Source of the DNA: Cavia porcellus | Taxonomy: Eukaryota; Chordata; Mammalia; Rodentia; Caviidae | DNA length: 64,000 bases | Assembly: GCF_034190915.1 (NCBI RefSeq) | Contig: NW_026947514.1 | Span: 1,943,701-2,007,700 of the forward strand | Direction of reading: 5' to 3' | In this document: piece after piece, positions 9,449-21,935 of the stretch | Layout: each line of letters starts with the position of its first letter | How positions within the stretch are numbered: the first letter of the stretch is position 1 | Program-made: the position numbers and the translations under genes | The notes under the pieces: generated by a model | The model's input: only the letters and a program-made list of their open reading frames with translations | Database searches by the model: none | What the model was told of the DNA's origin: nothing

Positions 9449-10462
9449 AGCACCAAACTCCTCCTTCGCTCCTGAGAGCATGGTCCATCGCCAAGCCCTG
9501 CCTTCCTCTGGAGGGTGTCAGGCCCAGCCCCAGGCCACCTGGGTCCCCAACCCACAGGAAAGCCAGGGCTGAGCTGGCCCCTCTGCTCCCCAGTCCTGTC
9601 CTGACACTGCTCCTGACACCTGCTTCTGGAGCTCAAGAAAAAGCTCTTCATGGCCGGGGTCAGGGACCCTACACTGGCACACAGCATGGGGCATCCAGGA
9701 GCTTGAGCTCTGGCCACACTGGGGGTGTCCATGAGGCAGAAAACCACTGTGGCCAAGCAGGGCCTGGTGCGAAGTCAGCTGATTCGAGAGCACTGGCTTT
9801 CAAGGTGACCCCAAGGGTTGATGACTGCTCACAGACTTGCCTTGGAACCCTGTCTGTGACCAGGCAGGAAAGGACCAGGGCTCCCGGGCTGCCTGGGACA
9901 CCATGCTCTGCTGTCTTCCCTGTCCTCTCCAGCTGTCCCAACTGCTCACAGCTCCAGCCCTGGGCATCTCTGCACAGTGCTCAGGGCTCAAGTGTTCAAT
10001 CAGGGGCTTCCGAGCAGACATCAGGTCTCAGGAGTTCATTCCTACTTCAAATACAACCAAGCTCACCATGAGGACCACGTTCCCTGTTCTATCACCAGCA
10101 CATCACGCGCTATGTAAACCACAGCGCAGCCCTGAGGCTCTGTTTTGACCAAATGCTGAAGAAGACCAAGCCCTGTGTCTAAGGCTGGCCACCTGGGGTC
10201 CCTCACACTCTTACCCACGGGAAGAGGAACGAGGCCCTGCAACGTTAGGTGCCTTCACAGATACACACACGCCCTGCAGAGGCAGGCAGGGCAAGGGCAC
10301 CTCTGAGCCCTCCGGCAGCCCAGCTCTTGAACTGTGAGCTGGAGCAGTAAGGTAAGAGAATGAAATCGAAGGATGAAACAGGAAAAGAGGAGAAGCCACC
10401 CTCACTCGCAGGGCGCAGGGTCCTACGAAGACTCTAATGATTACATTAAAAGCCTTTTTTAT
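9449..10462 (-). other. Upstream TRAF3 intron, no element recognised
   Basis: Between the B1-ID dimer and the first LINE-1 remnant. I recognise no repeat or exon here. Both strands have several overlapping open frames of 70-250 codons, typical of G+C-rich sequence poor in stop codons. Confidence 0.5.
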
Positions 10463-12330
10463 AGCTGACAAATACATTCAATAAAGCAGCATCTTATAAA
10501 ATCAGCATTAAGGAGCTCAGGATATAGCTGTGTGCACAGTGCCTGCCTGGCAAGCACAAGGTCCTGAGTTCGACTACAATTAAGAAATCAGTGTCTTTAC
10601 TACATATTAATAATAGACCAGGTAAGAAAGAAATCAGGAAGACAATTCCACTTATAATAGCACACAGGAGCACACACACACATGCTGGGAATCAATCAAT
10701 CCGACGTGAAAGACCTCTACAGTGAAAACTTCAAAACTGAAGAAGACAAGACAAGACCAGAAGATGGAAGCATCCCATGTTCAAGAATTGTCAGAGTATT
10801 ATTAAAGTGGCCAAATTACCACATAATCCTCTGCAAGATACCAGTGACCTTCTTCTGGAGCTAGAGAAGACAGCCCTAAAATTCATAGCAACACCGAAGA
10901 CTCAGAATCCCAAAGCAGTCTCAGCAACAAGAGCGAGACAGAGGCAATGCAGTGGCAGACTTCGAATTATACTCCAAAGCCACAGTGACAAAACAGCACG
11001 GCACAGGCACCAAAACAGTCACACAGACCAGTGGGACAGGACAGAGGACACAGACCCACACCACTGCGACCACCACTTCTGGACAGAGGAGCCAAAAATA
11101 GCCTGGAAAGAAGACGGCCTCCTCGACAGACGGGGCTGGAAAAGCCGGACGGCCGCCAGGAGAAGACTGAGGCTGGGCCCGGCTGGGCCCCGCTGCCCCC
11201 TGCACGGTTTGATTTAAAATGGACCAAACACCTCCTGTAAGAGCTGAAACTCTGTAACCACTAAAAGAGGAAACACTTGAAGCCATAGATAGGCAAAGAC
11301 TTCCTGGGCAGAACACTTGGCCTCCAGCAGCACAGGAAATACTAGCAGTGGGACCACACCAAATTAGCAATCTTCTACACAGCAAGGGGTACACCTCACG
11401 GCAGGGCCAGGCACAGCGCAGGTGGAGACCCACAGCACAGGTGCCACGGCGGGCTGCCTACGTCACTGGGTGTGCAGGGGTTCCCCAGCCCTGGGCCACA
11501 GAACGAGAGAAGAGCTCTGCCAGCCACTCTGCCAACAGAGGACTGATATACAGAATACGGCAAGAGCTCCAAAAAGTAACACCGAATAATCAGACAGCCC
11601 AATCAGTGATGAGAAGTGTGAATGGCGAACGGTATTCCACAAGACGGTTTGTCCCCTTTAGCCACTAAAAAACCTAAACGACGCTAAGATTCCCTTACCC
11701 AGGTCGATGCCATCAAGACAGAAGCAACACTCCATGCTCAGGGTGTGGGAAGAGAGTACTCTGCTCCCTGGCTGGGGGAGCTAGGCCACTGCAGCCACTG
11801 TGGAAATCCAGGCGGAAATGTCTCGAAAAACTCAAAACAGGGTCATTCGATACAGCGCTTTCTGGTATACACCCCTGAGACCAGAGGGGACCCACATGCT
11901 CAGCTTACATTAGCACGAGTCACAGCCCAGAGCTGGCATGGGCCCTGGGGTCCATGGATAGAGAGTGGACAAAGCCAACATGCTAAACACACGCCATGGA
12001 GTACCATGCAGCCACAAGGAGGAACCAAATCATCGCCTGCAGGAAAATGGGCAGATCTGGATCATCGTTGTATGAAATAAGCTGGATTCAGAAAGATGTC
12101 CTCCCTCATGTGTGAGACCTACAAGAGACACCAAGAAAGCAGAAGGCCATAGGGGAGGAGGAGCGTAAGGGCAGGAAACGGGGAGACGGGTGTGAAGAGA
12201 ATGGGGGGCAGGAGGGCTCTGGGCTGCATGACACTTGAAGGATGCAATGGGTGTGTACAGCTCTGCCCAATGCACCGGCCATCCGCGAACTGTACACACT
12301 GACAGAGATGAGGACAAAGGATCCCTGAAG
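10463..12330 (+). mobile_element. LINE-1 remnant: 3' part of ORF2 and 3' UTR
   Basis: On the plus strand are scattered ORF2 landmarks in order: GACAATTCCACTTATAATAG (10639), a KDLYSENFKT peptide (10710), SELEKT-like LEKTALKFI (10857), TDQWDRTE (11025), then the far C-terminal phrase CCACTGTGGAAATCCAGGCG (11795). CATGGAGTACCATGCAGCCA (11995) and GAAATAAGCTGGATTCAGAA (12075) follow. Many frameshifts and internal deletions are present, so no protein is made. An ID SINE (10511-10578) interrupts the 5' part. The 3' limit is approximate. Confidence 0.8.
10511..10578 (+). mobile_element. ID SINE inside LINE-1
   Basis: GATATAGCTGTGTGCACAGT, GCCTGGCAAGCACAAGGTCC and TGAGTTCGACTACA mark an ID unit. 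LINE-1 ORF2 sequence matches on both sides (CTTATAAAATCAGC before, GAAATCAGTG after). Confidence 0.7.
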
Positions 12331-13029
12331 CAAATGAGGGAGGAGGGGAGAGGCTGGGAAGATCTGGCCAGGCAGGTTGACCCCGGACCCGAGGCCCCGA
12401 CAGAGAGCTCCAGAGACAGGCGTGTGCTGGGGGCCGGGGTGCAGGCCTCTTGCTGCTGTCAGAGCTGCCACATGAATGTCATCTACGGGGTGACCACAGC
12501 CCAAGTAGGGACACTGCAGTGCCACGCCCCATCGCTTTGCAACACATGGGCAAACCCCTGCCAAGGGAGGAAGGAGGCCGTCCTGCGGATGGCCTGGGCC
12601 ACCATGAGGGTGGGATAAACAGGGTCACTCCGGGGGCAGCATCCCCTTGCTGCTTTCGGCTCCCCCAGCTGGACTGCGGTGAGATCCCAGCCCGGCAGGG
12701 TGCAATGGTGCGGTGCAGACACTGCCAGCTGGAGCAGAGGCATATGGGAGATGCGGGGGACACTGGGCAGAGCTGGGGAGGACAGGTCCAAGACGGAGCA
12801 GGAGGCCAGGCAGCCGGCTCTGTGCAGGCCCAGGTGAGAAAGTAGCCCAGTGTCCCCGACCCGGGCACAGCCATCGAGGTCTGAGCCTCACTTTCAGAGG
12901 CACATTCTCAGGTCACCATGCATCATGCAGCTGCCATGCATGCTCTCGGCCATCTTCCCACCCGGCAGGCATCCAGAAGTCTGCCCAGGTTGGGCTGCTT
13001 CCTCCTGTCCATGCTTTTCTTCGAAAAGC
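12331..13029 (-). other. Upstream TRAF3 intron between LINE-1 remnants
   Basis: G+C-rich sequence between two LINE-1 fragments. Overlapping 90-150-codon open frames occur on both strands without recognisable domains; I assign nothing. Confidence 0.45.
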
Positions 13030-14157
13030 CCCTTCTCAGCAAGTAAGCAAGAAGTAAAAGGCATGCACGCTGGAAAGGCAGAAGAAATACGACTACTACT
13101 TTCAGACGACATGACTGGGAAATGCGAAGGAACTGACCCCAGACCAGCCGAATGGATAATCTCCTTTAAACAAGACTGTTATAGTAATAAGTAAAGATCA
13201 GTAGTATGTCCACACCGGCAATGAACAATGTAAAAGTGAAATTAAGAAAACAGTCATTTGAATGCCATCCAGAGGAGTAAAATGTCCAGGAATGCATACA
13301 ATAGGGCCAGCAGTGTCACTGAGCAGCACGGAAAGCAACTAAGGGAACAGAAGAGACGCTCTGCTCCTGGACTGGGAGCCGCCCTTCCAGGCCTGGGACC
13401 GGTGCCCCCAAAGCCCTGCCCGAGACCTAAGCTGTGACTGCGGATGGGCTCCCCCCGCCCTCCACCCCCTGGATGAGGGGTGCCGGCTGACTCTCGGCCG
13501 AGCTGCTAAGCCCACCGCAGGCGTCCGAGGAACCAGCCCATCTGCGGATGCGAAGGGGCTGCCAGCCACTAGCAGCCACGTCACGGTCACCTCCCGCACC
13601 CCAGGACGTCAGGAGCTGCAGGGAGGAAATGAAGGTCACAACCAAAGGTACACTTCACAGTAGTGCAGGAAGAGGGGCCACTCTGAAGAGACGGGCCCCA
13701 CAGGACTGGGAAAGATGCTTAAAAACCACATGCTGCCCCACTGGCATTCACAGCAGTACTGCAGAACAGCTGCAGGACAGTCACGAGGTGCCCATCCCAG
13801 ATAGGGCATAAACTGCACATGACCCATGCACAGGGGGATGAAGTGGTGACTTGGGCTGCACCATGAGCTCTGAAAACATCAGACTGAGTCAGACAACCAT
13901 CACTTGAGTCACAACGCCATTCACACAAAAAGCTCCACGGAACATCGAAATCCACAGACACAGAGCGGCCAGGATGCAGGGGCCATGGGCGGGGTCTCAG
14001 CAACAGCCTGCTGGGCGTGGGCTTCACTTGCCAGGGAATGAATGGGGTCTGGGGCCAGAGAGAGTCACGGTACACAACTCAGCCCACGGGCCAATGCTAC
14101 CTTTAAACAGGTCAGTGTGTACTGTGTGAGTTTCACCTCAATTTTTAAAACTGTTAC
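13030..14157 (+). mobile_element. LINE-1 remnant, reverse-transcriptase region then 3' end
   Basis: GCAAGAAGTAAAAGGCATGC, CTACTACTTTCAGACGACAT and CAATGAACAATGTAAAAGTG (13040-13240) follow the ORF2 reverse-transcriptase region in order. A gap follows, then a 3'-end signature TACTGTGTGAGTTTCACCTC near 14120. Bases 13340-13800 are poorly preserved and may include unrelated sequence. Confidence 0.6.
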
Positions 14158-14164
14158 AAAAAAC

Positions 14165-14855
14165 TCCCCGGCATCATTTCACCAGCAGCCAAAGACAGAA
14201 TGAGTGAAATTTTACAAAATGCAAACTGCACACGCAGGCAAGGACACAGAGGGGAACTGCACACACTGCTGGCGGGGATGGACATGGGGCGGGGGCTGTG
14301 GGACCATTCTGCGGGTCCTCACCAAGTCACACAGACCCGCAACATCCCCCTCCACGTGCCCTGAGTGAATAAACACAACACCTGCGGCTCACACAAACCC
14401 CTGCTGGCGGCATCCACGGCGCACTGCCTGTAAAGACAGACAGCAGAGAAGCAGGTGTGCTTTCGCTGGTGAGCAGAGATGAGCTGTGCCTACAAGAGGG
14501 AACATTATTTGGCCAGAAAAAAGGACAAAAGCATTGATGTACACGGCAACAGGGAGGGAACCTTAGGGTGTGCTTGGTGACAGTCACCTCCCAGAAGCTG
14601 CTGGGCACGCTACATGCCCAGAACAGGCAAGCCAGGGGCAGGAGAAACTTGCAGCTGCCAGGAGCCAGCTAGGGAGGGGATCAGCCACCCGGGGTGGGGT
14701 GAGGCTTCCTCTAGGAGCAATGGACGCTCTGCAGTGAGACAGCGATGACAGCCACATGATGTGAACATGCATGAAAACTACTGAAGTGTACACCTGCACT
14801 GTGTAAAAGGCAAGTTTTAGATCACGTGACTTTTCACCTCAATTTTTATAACATA
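14165..14855 (+). mobile_element. Old LINE-1 3' end (L1M type)
   Basis: Signature phrases of an L1M 3' end are in order: GGGGAACTGCACACACTGCT (14250), AACATTATTTGGCCAGAAAA (14500) and AGTGTACACCTGCACTGTGT (14785). TTTCACCTCAATTTTTATAA (14832) closes it. It lies directly after a similar 3' end finishing near 14157. Confidence 0.6.
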
Positions 14856-16236
14856 AAAAAATATTTTCTCAGTGAGAAAAAGAAAGCAGAGAGCTGAGAC
14901 TCCAGGGCCTCTCTGGCCCAGACCAGGTCTCCCTGCCTGGCCATGCTCTGTGTGCTGCCCAAGTGTTTCCCAAGGAAAGCTGAAAGCAGAGAGAAGACTC
15001 AGCAGTCTGTGAAGAACTAAGTCTAGGGGAGAAATGTTTTCAAAGAAAAGCAGAGAAACTGAAGAGGACAGAGGCCATGGGGAACAGGGGCTCTGGTGAC
15101 TGCTGGGCCAAAGCCGGGCAGGGCCCTGGATCCTCTGAGCACAGCTCCAGGGCTCGAAGCGCCTCATTCAAAGCTCTGCAAACCAAGACCCCTGGAGAAG
15201 GAAGCTCCCGAAACGGAAAGTTATGCTTCAGGGATTTCAGCTGTGTCACAGGGAAATCTCTGTAACAGGGGTTTCTAAGCTGAGCTGCAGCTGGTCACTC
15301 GCACTCTGCAGGGGCTGGACCAGGGGCCCCGGTGTCACACATTCCACCTGCAGACCATGCGCAAGCAGCAGGGAGAAACCAGCAAAGCCACGTCCTAGAG
15401 CGTTGCGGGACCTCATCAGATTTCTTCACCTAACCACAAACACCTCGTTTCTCTCGACTGTACCCTGGGATAGGAAGTTAGAGTCTACCTTTGTCCTCAC
15501 ACTTGGGCATATCAATTACAAATTAATTATGTTCCGTAATATTCATAATTATCGCATTGCTGCTTGGCACCATTCGAGCCATTAAAGATGGCTGTGCAGG
15601 CAACCTTCCAGGCTTGCTTCAGGGCAGTGACGACGCCAACACTGAGCCCAGACAGCTCTGGGGGGCACCTCAGGTCACTTGGGTGATAGGAAGCCGAGGC
15701 CATGACCTGCACCTCACGTTCTCATCCTCACCTGCACCCAGAGGGGACAGAGATCTGCTTCCGAGCCCATGAAGAAAGTGCGCTGCTGAATGCAACACAG
15801 ACAAGCTGACCGAAGCAAGCACAGGAAGTGACTGTGAGGGGCCTGCTGTGACTCAGGGGCACGTGGCCCCGGCACACTGGGACCTGCAGCACAGCCACGG
15901 CAGAAGTTACAGAAGCCATGACCCAGGCCAGTGTCCCAGCCAGGCCTGGCACTCAGTTCCAGAGTTCCAGGGACTCGGTTTCCTTCGGGTGAATTACTGT
16001 AGCTGTTTCTAGGCCTGACTTTGTTGTATTTTGAGGCCTGATTTTACTCCACTGAAAGACAGCTCTGATCTGAGGAGGGAGCTGCAGGAGCTCCGTCCTC
16101 AGCAGCCGCTCAGACGCCTGGCTTGAGGAGGCGCAGAATGCCCGGGGCCTCCCCTCTCTGCCAGTTACTCGAAGGGCTCGCCTTCCCCACGATTTCAGCT
16201 GAGCTGCATTTTAATCAGAGCCCAGGAACTGGAAAC
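14856..16236 (-). other. Upstream TRAF3 intron, no element recognised
   Basis: No repeat family identified. Within it, 15490-15595 is an A/T-rich, low-CpG patch (AATTACAAATTAATTATG, CATAATTATCGCATTGCTGC) that looks unlike the flanking G+C-rich sequence. Confidence 0.5.
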
Positions 16237-16250
16237 AAAGCACAACTGCT

Positions 16251-16327
16251 GGCTGGGATGTAGCTCCATAATTCAGCCCCTGCCTGGCAAACACGAGGTC
16301 CAGAATTCGATTCCCAGTACCGCCCTC
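16251..16327 (+). mobile_element. ID SINE with TSD
   Basis: CTGGGATGTAGCTCCATAAT, GCCTGGCAAACACGAGGTCC and ATTCGATTCCCAGTACC define the unit. The direct repeats AAAGCACAACTGCT (16237-16250) and AAAGTACAACTGCT (16328-16341) differ at one base. Confidence 0.88.
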
Positions 16328-16341
16328 AAAGTACAACTGCT

Positions 16342-18088
16342 GACAAGAGGGTGTCCAGAGGCCTGGAAAGCCCAGGGAAACCAAAAAAGAGAAGCATCAG
16401 AATAATAAAGCCCACGGCTCCTGATGGCAAGAAAGGATGGAACATAACCTGTCTGCAGAAAACACAAGCCAAATACCCAGCTGGGAAGCAAGAAGCACTA
16501 TCTAGGAGACACCAAAAACAAAGAGGCAAAAGCCACAACTGTCAGGTGTGCGCGTGAGAGATGCTGCCCAGAAGCATATCCACACAAGTCCTTGGCACAC
16601 TAATGGCTCTCCTGCCACCTGCTGCCCTGTGCACCTGGGGCTGGGATTGGGAGAGTAATGGGGAGAGGAAGGCAGACTTGCCCACGCACCGAGGCAGGGC
16701 ACAGCCATGTATTCCAGCCCTGTTAGAAGACAGAGCTGGAGAGAGGCAGACAAACCTACGAGGCTGACAGCTGACAGCTGCCAAGAGCCTGCTCTGCCGA
16801 CCTTTCTGAAGACAGAACCCCCTCAGGCCCCTCGAGGCCAGTCCCCCTTGGTCACATGACTCGGCATCTATGGACAGCACCTCACTCTGACCTGACATCA
16901 CATACAGCCCAGCTGTGACCCCCAGATACTGCGTCCCTACATGGGGGACAGACAGCCGCTCTGAGGAAGAGCAGCTCACGGTCCAGGCGGGAACAGCACA
17001 GATAGGCAGAGACGCGGGCTGGTTCTAGGAGCTCTGCAGCCGGCCGGGATACACCATGCATTTCACACTCGACAGACGCCAGCGCTCGCCATGACACCCA
17101 TTCACTGGCTACGCTGGGGCAGCTGGAGAGTCATCCAGCCAAGAACAGATAATGAGAGCAGGAACCAGGCTTCTCCCCACCCTGAACTAACCCTGGAATA
17201 ACCAAAGATCAGTGAGGGAAGCCCTGCCCCAATAATACGGAAATACTTCTGTGAAGCAAGGAAGAATACCAACAACAGGCCACCGCCATTTTGCGAACGC
17301 CAACAGCCAAGAGTCCAGGCACAGAGGCCTGGCCGCTGACATCCTCTGTAGGGCTGTGCATCATGGGATGAGGACACAGGTCCCTGCCCCGAGGTCATGC
17401 TGGACAGCGGCAAAGACCCTGAGCCTCCAGGTCCATGCCACTCACAAGGAAAGTGGAGGCAGAAGCTCATGTTCCAGGGAAAGGGCCATGGCAGGAGGGA
17501 AACCCTGGCCGTGGAAAGAGTCAGCCTGGACCCCCAACAAACAAGGTGTAAGGTAGACAGGTGGGGCTGCAAGACCAAGAGGCCCTGAGATTTGGCGGCG
17601 GACTGCAGGGCCTGCCTCAAACAGCCGTGAAACACCAAATGGCCAAGGGTGCCCTGACTACAAATGCAACAAGAACAGCAGTCCTCCTGCTAGTTTTCAG
17701 CTCATCCAAATTAGCAAGCTGTTAAATCTCACCTGGGCACAAAAGCTGCAAACCTTGCTTACATTCATCTGAATGTTCTGACACATTAAGTAGCAGGTTC
17801 TTAACTTCAAGTACAAAATACCACTCAATCATAATGTACAGATTACAAAGCGGGTACTTTGTTTCCTTGCAAACTCTTAGAGAAAGATGGGTAAGGAGCA
17901 AAGGGCTTACAAATCACAAGCCGAGACCCCCTGGAGGGCAACCCGCCTTTTAGTGCCAGCTGGGCTGGCCTCTGAGAAAGGGTATCAGCTGCTATGTGGC
18001 CTCTCCACGTATTAAACCACTCCCAGGCCATTGGTATCCTGTCTGTTGTTCTCGGAATTTAAAGCTGGTTTGAAAAAATTAAAAATAA
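16342..18088 (-). other. Upstream TRAF3 intron, no element recognised
   Basis: Single-copy-looking sequence with no recognised SINE, LINE, exon or RNA gene. The 178-codon minus-strand open frame at 17102-17638 is rich in Leu, Ser and Trp and has no recognisable domain. Confidence 0.5.
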
Positions 18089-18258
18089 ACCAGGCGTGGT
18101 GGTGCATGCCTGTAATGCCAGCATTTGGGAGGCTGAGGCAGGAGGCTCACTGCAAGGTTTGAGAGCATCCTGGGCTACAAAGTGAGGTCAAAGCCAGCCT
18201 GAACTACATAGTGAGACCCTGTCTCAGAAAGAAAAAAAGAAAGAAAGATAGATAGATC
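18089..18258 (+). mobile_element. B1 SINE
   Basis: CCAGGCGTGGTGGTGCATGC starts a near-complete B1, with GGGAGGCTGAGGCAGGAGG, CCAGCCTGAACTACATAGTG and GAGACCCTGTCTCAG. It ends in an (AAAG)n/(GATA)n tail at 18226-18258. Confidence 0.88.
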
Positions 18259-18331
18259 AGGTCAGACACAAACCAAAACTCACCTTCACTGTAGGTAAAA
18301 GAGTCTCAAATACAACTATAAAAGAAGAAAA

Positions 18332-18430
18332 CTGGGGCAGGAGACTTAGCTCAGTAGTGTGGCACCTGCCTGGCAAGTGTGAGGTCCTGAGTTCAATTCC
18401 CAGCACCAAAAAAAAAAAAAAAAAAAAAAA
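18332..18430 (+). mobile_element. ID SINE
   Basis: GGGCAGGAGACTTAGCTCAG, CCTGCCTGGCAAGTGTGAGG, GAGTTCAATTCCCAGCACC, then about 22 A residues. It lies 73 bases after a B1 in the same direction. Confidence 0.85.
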
Positions 18431-19188
18431 CAGAAAAAAAACTGCTAAAGCCAAAAATGAGTAAGTTCAGGAAGTTTCAGATTTGATTACCTTTTATTCA
18501 TGCAAAACCAAAAAGTAACAGATGAAGAGAGAAATCTACACAATTAGCATTTTCTAGCCACATACCTGTGTGTCATACGCTGTCAGGAGATCTACCGAAG
18601 TCGACGGAGAGGAAGGTGTTAGCAGAGGGGCGTGTGGCCGGCCACCTCCCTTCTTTGGGCAGACACTGGAGCCCTTCCTAGGAGGCAAAGGCACTCGGTC
18701 AACTCTTATCCAGGAAAACCAAGAAGCTTTCAAGACAATTTCAAAATGCACATCTCCACAGAACGTTGAGGGAGCTACACATTCTAACCGCCCCACATGC
18801 ACAGGCTTTGGACTGTCCACTTCTTTTGATCTGGGCATGCTTTACCAAGTCTGACTCTTCACTTTTGCCATAAAATGTTACACACACACAGTAAAGGTCA
18901 GGAACTTGCCGGTACCGTTTCATCAGCTCACTCCACAGACCCTGGAACGAGCCCCAGACAGACAGACTCGGGCACTGCTGGAACCCAGGATGCTGGGCCT
19001 CTGCAGGCCCCAAGTTCCTCTGTGCCTGCACTCTGTGCCTCCACTGCCTCGAGGTCCTGCTGTCATTTCCTGTCTTGCCTCAGGCGGTCATCACCCACCT
19101 GAGCAGCCCAACACTGTCCAATGCCGACTGCCTCTGAATGTTACATTCACGGACTCGCACTGCATGTGTTCCTTTTTGTTTTGTTCTG

Positions 19189-19289
19189 ATGCAGACGGGA
19201 TCTCACTGTACAGGCAAAGCGGGCCCTGAACTCCACATCCTCCTGCAGCTGCCCCCCAAGTGCTAGCAGAGTGCATCACTGCACCCAGC
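19189..19289 (-). mobile_element. B1 SINE fragment
   Basis: Reverse-complement B1 landmarks in order: GATGCAGACGGGATCTCACT, CCTGAACTCCACATCCTCCT, AAGTGCTAGCAGAGTGCATC and CTGCACCCAGC. Confidence 0.65.
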
Positions 19290-19704
19290 ACTGCATACGT
19301 TCTCTTGCTCCTCCAGTGGCTCAGCACCGTGCTTGCTGTACGGACAGCTGACTCTCATTCCTGTGACCCACTACACCGTTCACAGGCAGCCATTCTCCCA
19401 GCCCCGGGCAGTCTGCGCTGTGACGCGAATACCAGCCCTGCTGGGGTCTCTTTAGATGCCACCTCGAGCGCAGGTCCAACTTCCCTGGAGAACCTGCCGA
19501 GGCGCATGGCTGCTGCTGGGTGGCTGAGTGAGCGCACGCTCAGCTTTTGCCACATGAAGCCAAGCCATTTCCCCAAGCAGCTATGACACCTTACACTCTT
19601 GGAGGGGGATGTGAGAGAATTTCTGTTGCTCAACATTTTCAAACAAACTTGCCAGCCATTAACTCCTGTTAGCTGATCAGCCATGGGATGCGCTCCTAAA
19701 AAAA

Positions 19705-19792
19705 ATTTTTTTTATTTTTGGTACCAGGAATCAAACTCAGGCCCTTGTGCTTGCCCGAAGGAGCCGTAGCGCTGAGCTACATCCCCAGGCCC
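19705..19792 (-). mobile_element. ID SINE
   Basis: A T-rich run, then GGTACCAGGAATCAAACTCA, CTTGTGCTTGCCCG and GCTGAGCTACATCCCCAGG: an inverted ID unit. Confidence 0.8.
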
Positions 19793-20469
19793 CTAAGCCT
19801 AAGCACTCTCACACAGAATTTCAGAGGAGGAGGAGAATCCTGAGATTTGACCTCTGACAGTCCCTGCAATGGAGCTCTGACTTGGGAACCAAGCGATGGT
19901 TCTCTTTCCACTCGGTCCCCGGGTCTGATCCCACCTGGCCCAATGGCCTGCAAACATTCAGGCAGCAAGTGGCCGAGGAGAGCAGGGACTCAGCCTATCC
20001 CCTGAAAACTCGATGCCCACCTCTGGACCCAACCCCAGCACAGCTGAGGAGGCCTCTGCCCACCCCCTGGAACTTCAACACTGACGCAGGAGGCCTGTCA
20101 CAAGTGTCCAGTGGGATGGGCAGTGCTGGACAGCACACACAGAGGGAGGAGCCCTGCCTGGGTCCCCCCACTGAGGCCTCTTATGAGGACACTGGGGCCC
20201 CCAAGAAGGGAATTGCAGATTTGAATCACAGATTTCACTCTTACACTCAAGAAAAACGGCCGGAGTCATTTTAGGCAGTCTCATGGTATGCTGTTAATAC
20301 ACATTCGCCCGCACGTTCATTCATATTTCTCCAAATCTCAACATTTCCAGTGGCTACGGGGCTAGCGAAGGCTTCGTATTTCTTCAGTGGCTTCTAGCAA
20401 GTCACGTTTTCAAGAAATTTGTCATGATGAATGAATTATGTTACAAATGTGCTAATAAAAATCTGTGGG
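19793..20469 (-). other. Upstream TRAF3 intron, no element recognised
   Basis: No repeat or exon recognised. A 130-codon plus-strand open frame here (19882-20274) shows no domain. Confidence 0.45.
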
Positions 20470-20714
20470 GGCCAGGCATGGTGGCGCACACCTGTAATCC
20501 CAGCGGTCAGGAGGCTGAGGCAGGAGATCGTTGCAAGTTCAAGACCAACCTAGGCTACAGAGTGAGATCAAAGTAAACCCAAACTGAATAATGAGACCCA
20601 CCTCAAGAAGACAAAAGCAAAAGCAAAAACAAAACTACAGGGGCCAGAGACATAGCTCAGCACCTGCTTGGCAAGCACAAGGTCCTGAGTCTGATTCCCA
20701 GTACAAAAAAAAAA
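20470..20714 (+). mobile_element. B1-ID dimer SINE (best-preserved dimer)
   Basis: B1: GCCAGGCATGGTGGCGCACA, CTGTAATCCCAGCGGTCAGG, GAGACCCACCTCAAG, then an (AAAAGC)n linker. ID: GGGCCAGAGACATAGCTCAG, GCTTGGCAAGCACAAGGTCC, TGATTCCCAGTAC and an A run. The order B1 then ID in one orientation matches B1-dID dimers described from squirrels and related rodents. Confidence 0.88.
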
Positions 20715-21247
20715 CTATAAAAAATAAATCTGTCTATTTCATGTAAAATTTCAGATTTACTGGCATGAGGCTATTTCCAAAATCCGTATGATCCTCTTTC
20801 TTTCTTTCCTCATGGTTCTGGGGCGGAGCAATGGTCCCCACCAAGCCCCCAGCCCCACATCAGCTTCTCTACACAAGTGCTCTGTTCACTTTTACCCCAC
20901 TCGTTTTGTCATTTTTTCCACTTCCTTTACACTTTTGGGGGTCCACTTTTTTACTGACCTTGTTTAGCCTACTTATTTTCAGCCTTCTATACTACGAACT
21001 TCCCCCTAACTACAGCTTTGACTACGGTCTGCAGGCTTTGACACAAGGTATTTTCATTGTCCGTTAAAACCACTTTCCCTCCCCTGAACACCTCTAAGCT
21101 TCTCCTTCTCCGGTTGTCTGCAGTCGCAGCTGGGTGTTTGGGCAGCACGGATTCCTTTCTGATTCTCCTTCTATGGGGGGGAGACGAGTCTTGCATGGGT
21201 TTGGTGTCTTTCATAGTTTCTGGACATTTTTCAGCCACTACATTTTC

Positions 21248-21359
21248 TTTTTCTCTTTTTTTTTTTTGTCTTTGTCCTTTTTATCAGTACCAGGGATCGA
21301 ACTCACGACTGCCTGCTTGCAAGGCAGGCGCTTATGCCGCTGAGCTAAATCCCCAGCCA
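21248..21359 (-). mobile_element. Young ID-type tRNA-derived SINE, with 16-base TSD
   Basis: The copy has the same head, anticodon-like arm and ATCAGTACCAGGGATCGAAC segment (plus strand) as the others of this subfamily. Perfect flanking repeats CAGCCACTACATTTTC lie at 21232-21247 and 21360-21375. The host sequence is the antisense LINE-1. Confidence 0.95.
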
Positions 21360-21935
21360 CAGCCACTACATTTTCAAAAGTCACTTCTGTCCCTCTGTCC
21401 TCTCCCCGTCTCCAGGTATCCCTACCTGGAGGCCATGTGACCCCCTCCGGCACCTGCCACCCAGGCCATCCACATCTCTGCCTGTGATGCTGTGGCTTTT
21501 CCCCGGTCTAAGCGCAGAGCAGGCTACAGGATGGGTTTGCCAGCATGGACCCCACCTTCAGTTGGGAGGTGAGGGGACCCCGCCACGTCTTCACACACAG
21601 CCTGTCTGACTCCCATGGCTGCTATGGGCGGGGTGTTGGCAGGTACTGTGCACCTCACTTTCTGGTAACGTCCTCTGTCCATGGGGCCCTCTGTCCGTCC
21701 AGTCACCCAGGGCAGTGCTGGGCTCACAGGCAGACTCAAAAGGTAGTTTTTCCTCTTCAACTTCTGAATCTTTTGTCAGATTACTTTTTTCCTTACATGT
21801 TTAGTACAATTTATCAGTGAAGCCACTTTGAGGTATTTTAATTATAAATTTGACTTCTTTAGGAAATACAGGAAGTTGTGGGTTCTCCATCTCTTGAGAG
21901 CTCTTGTTAACTGTGTTCCTTTAAATTATCAAACC

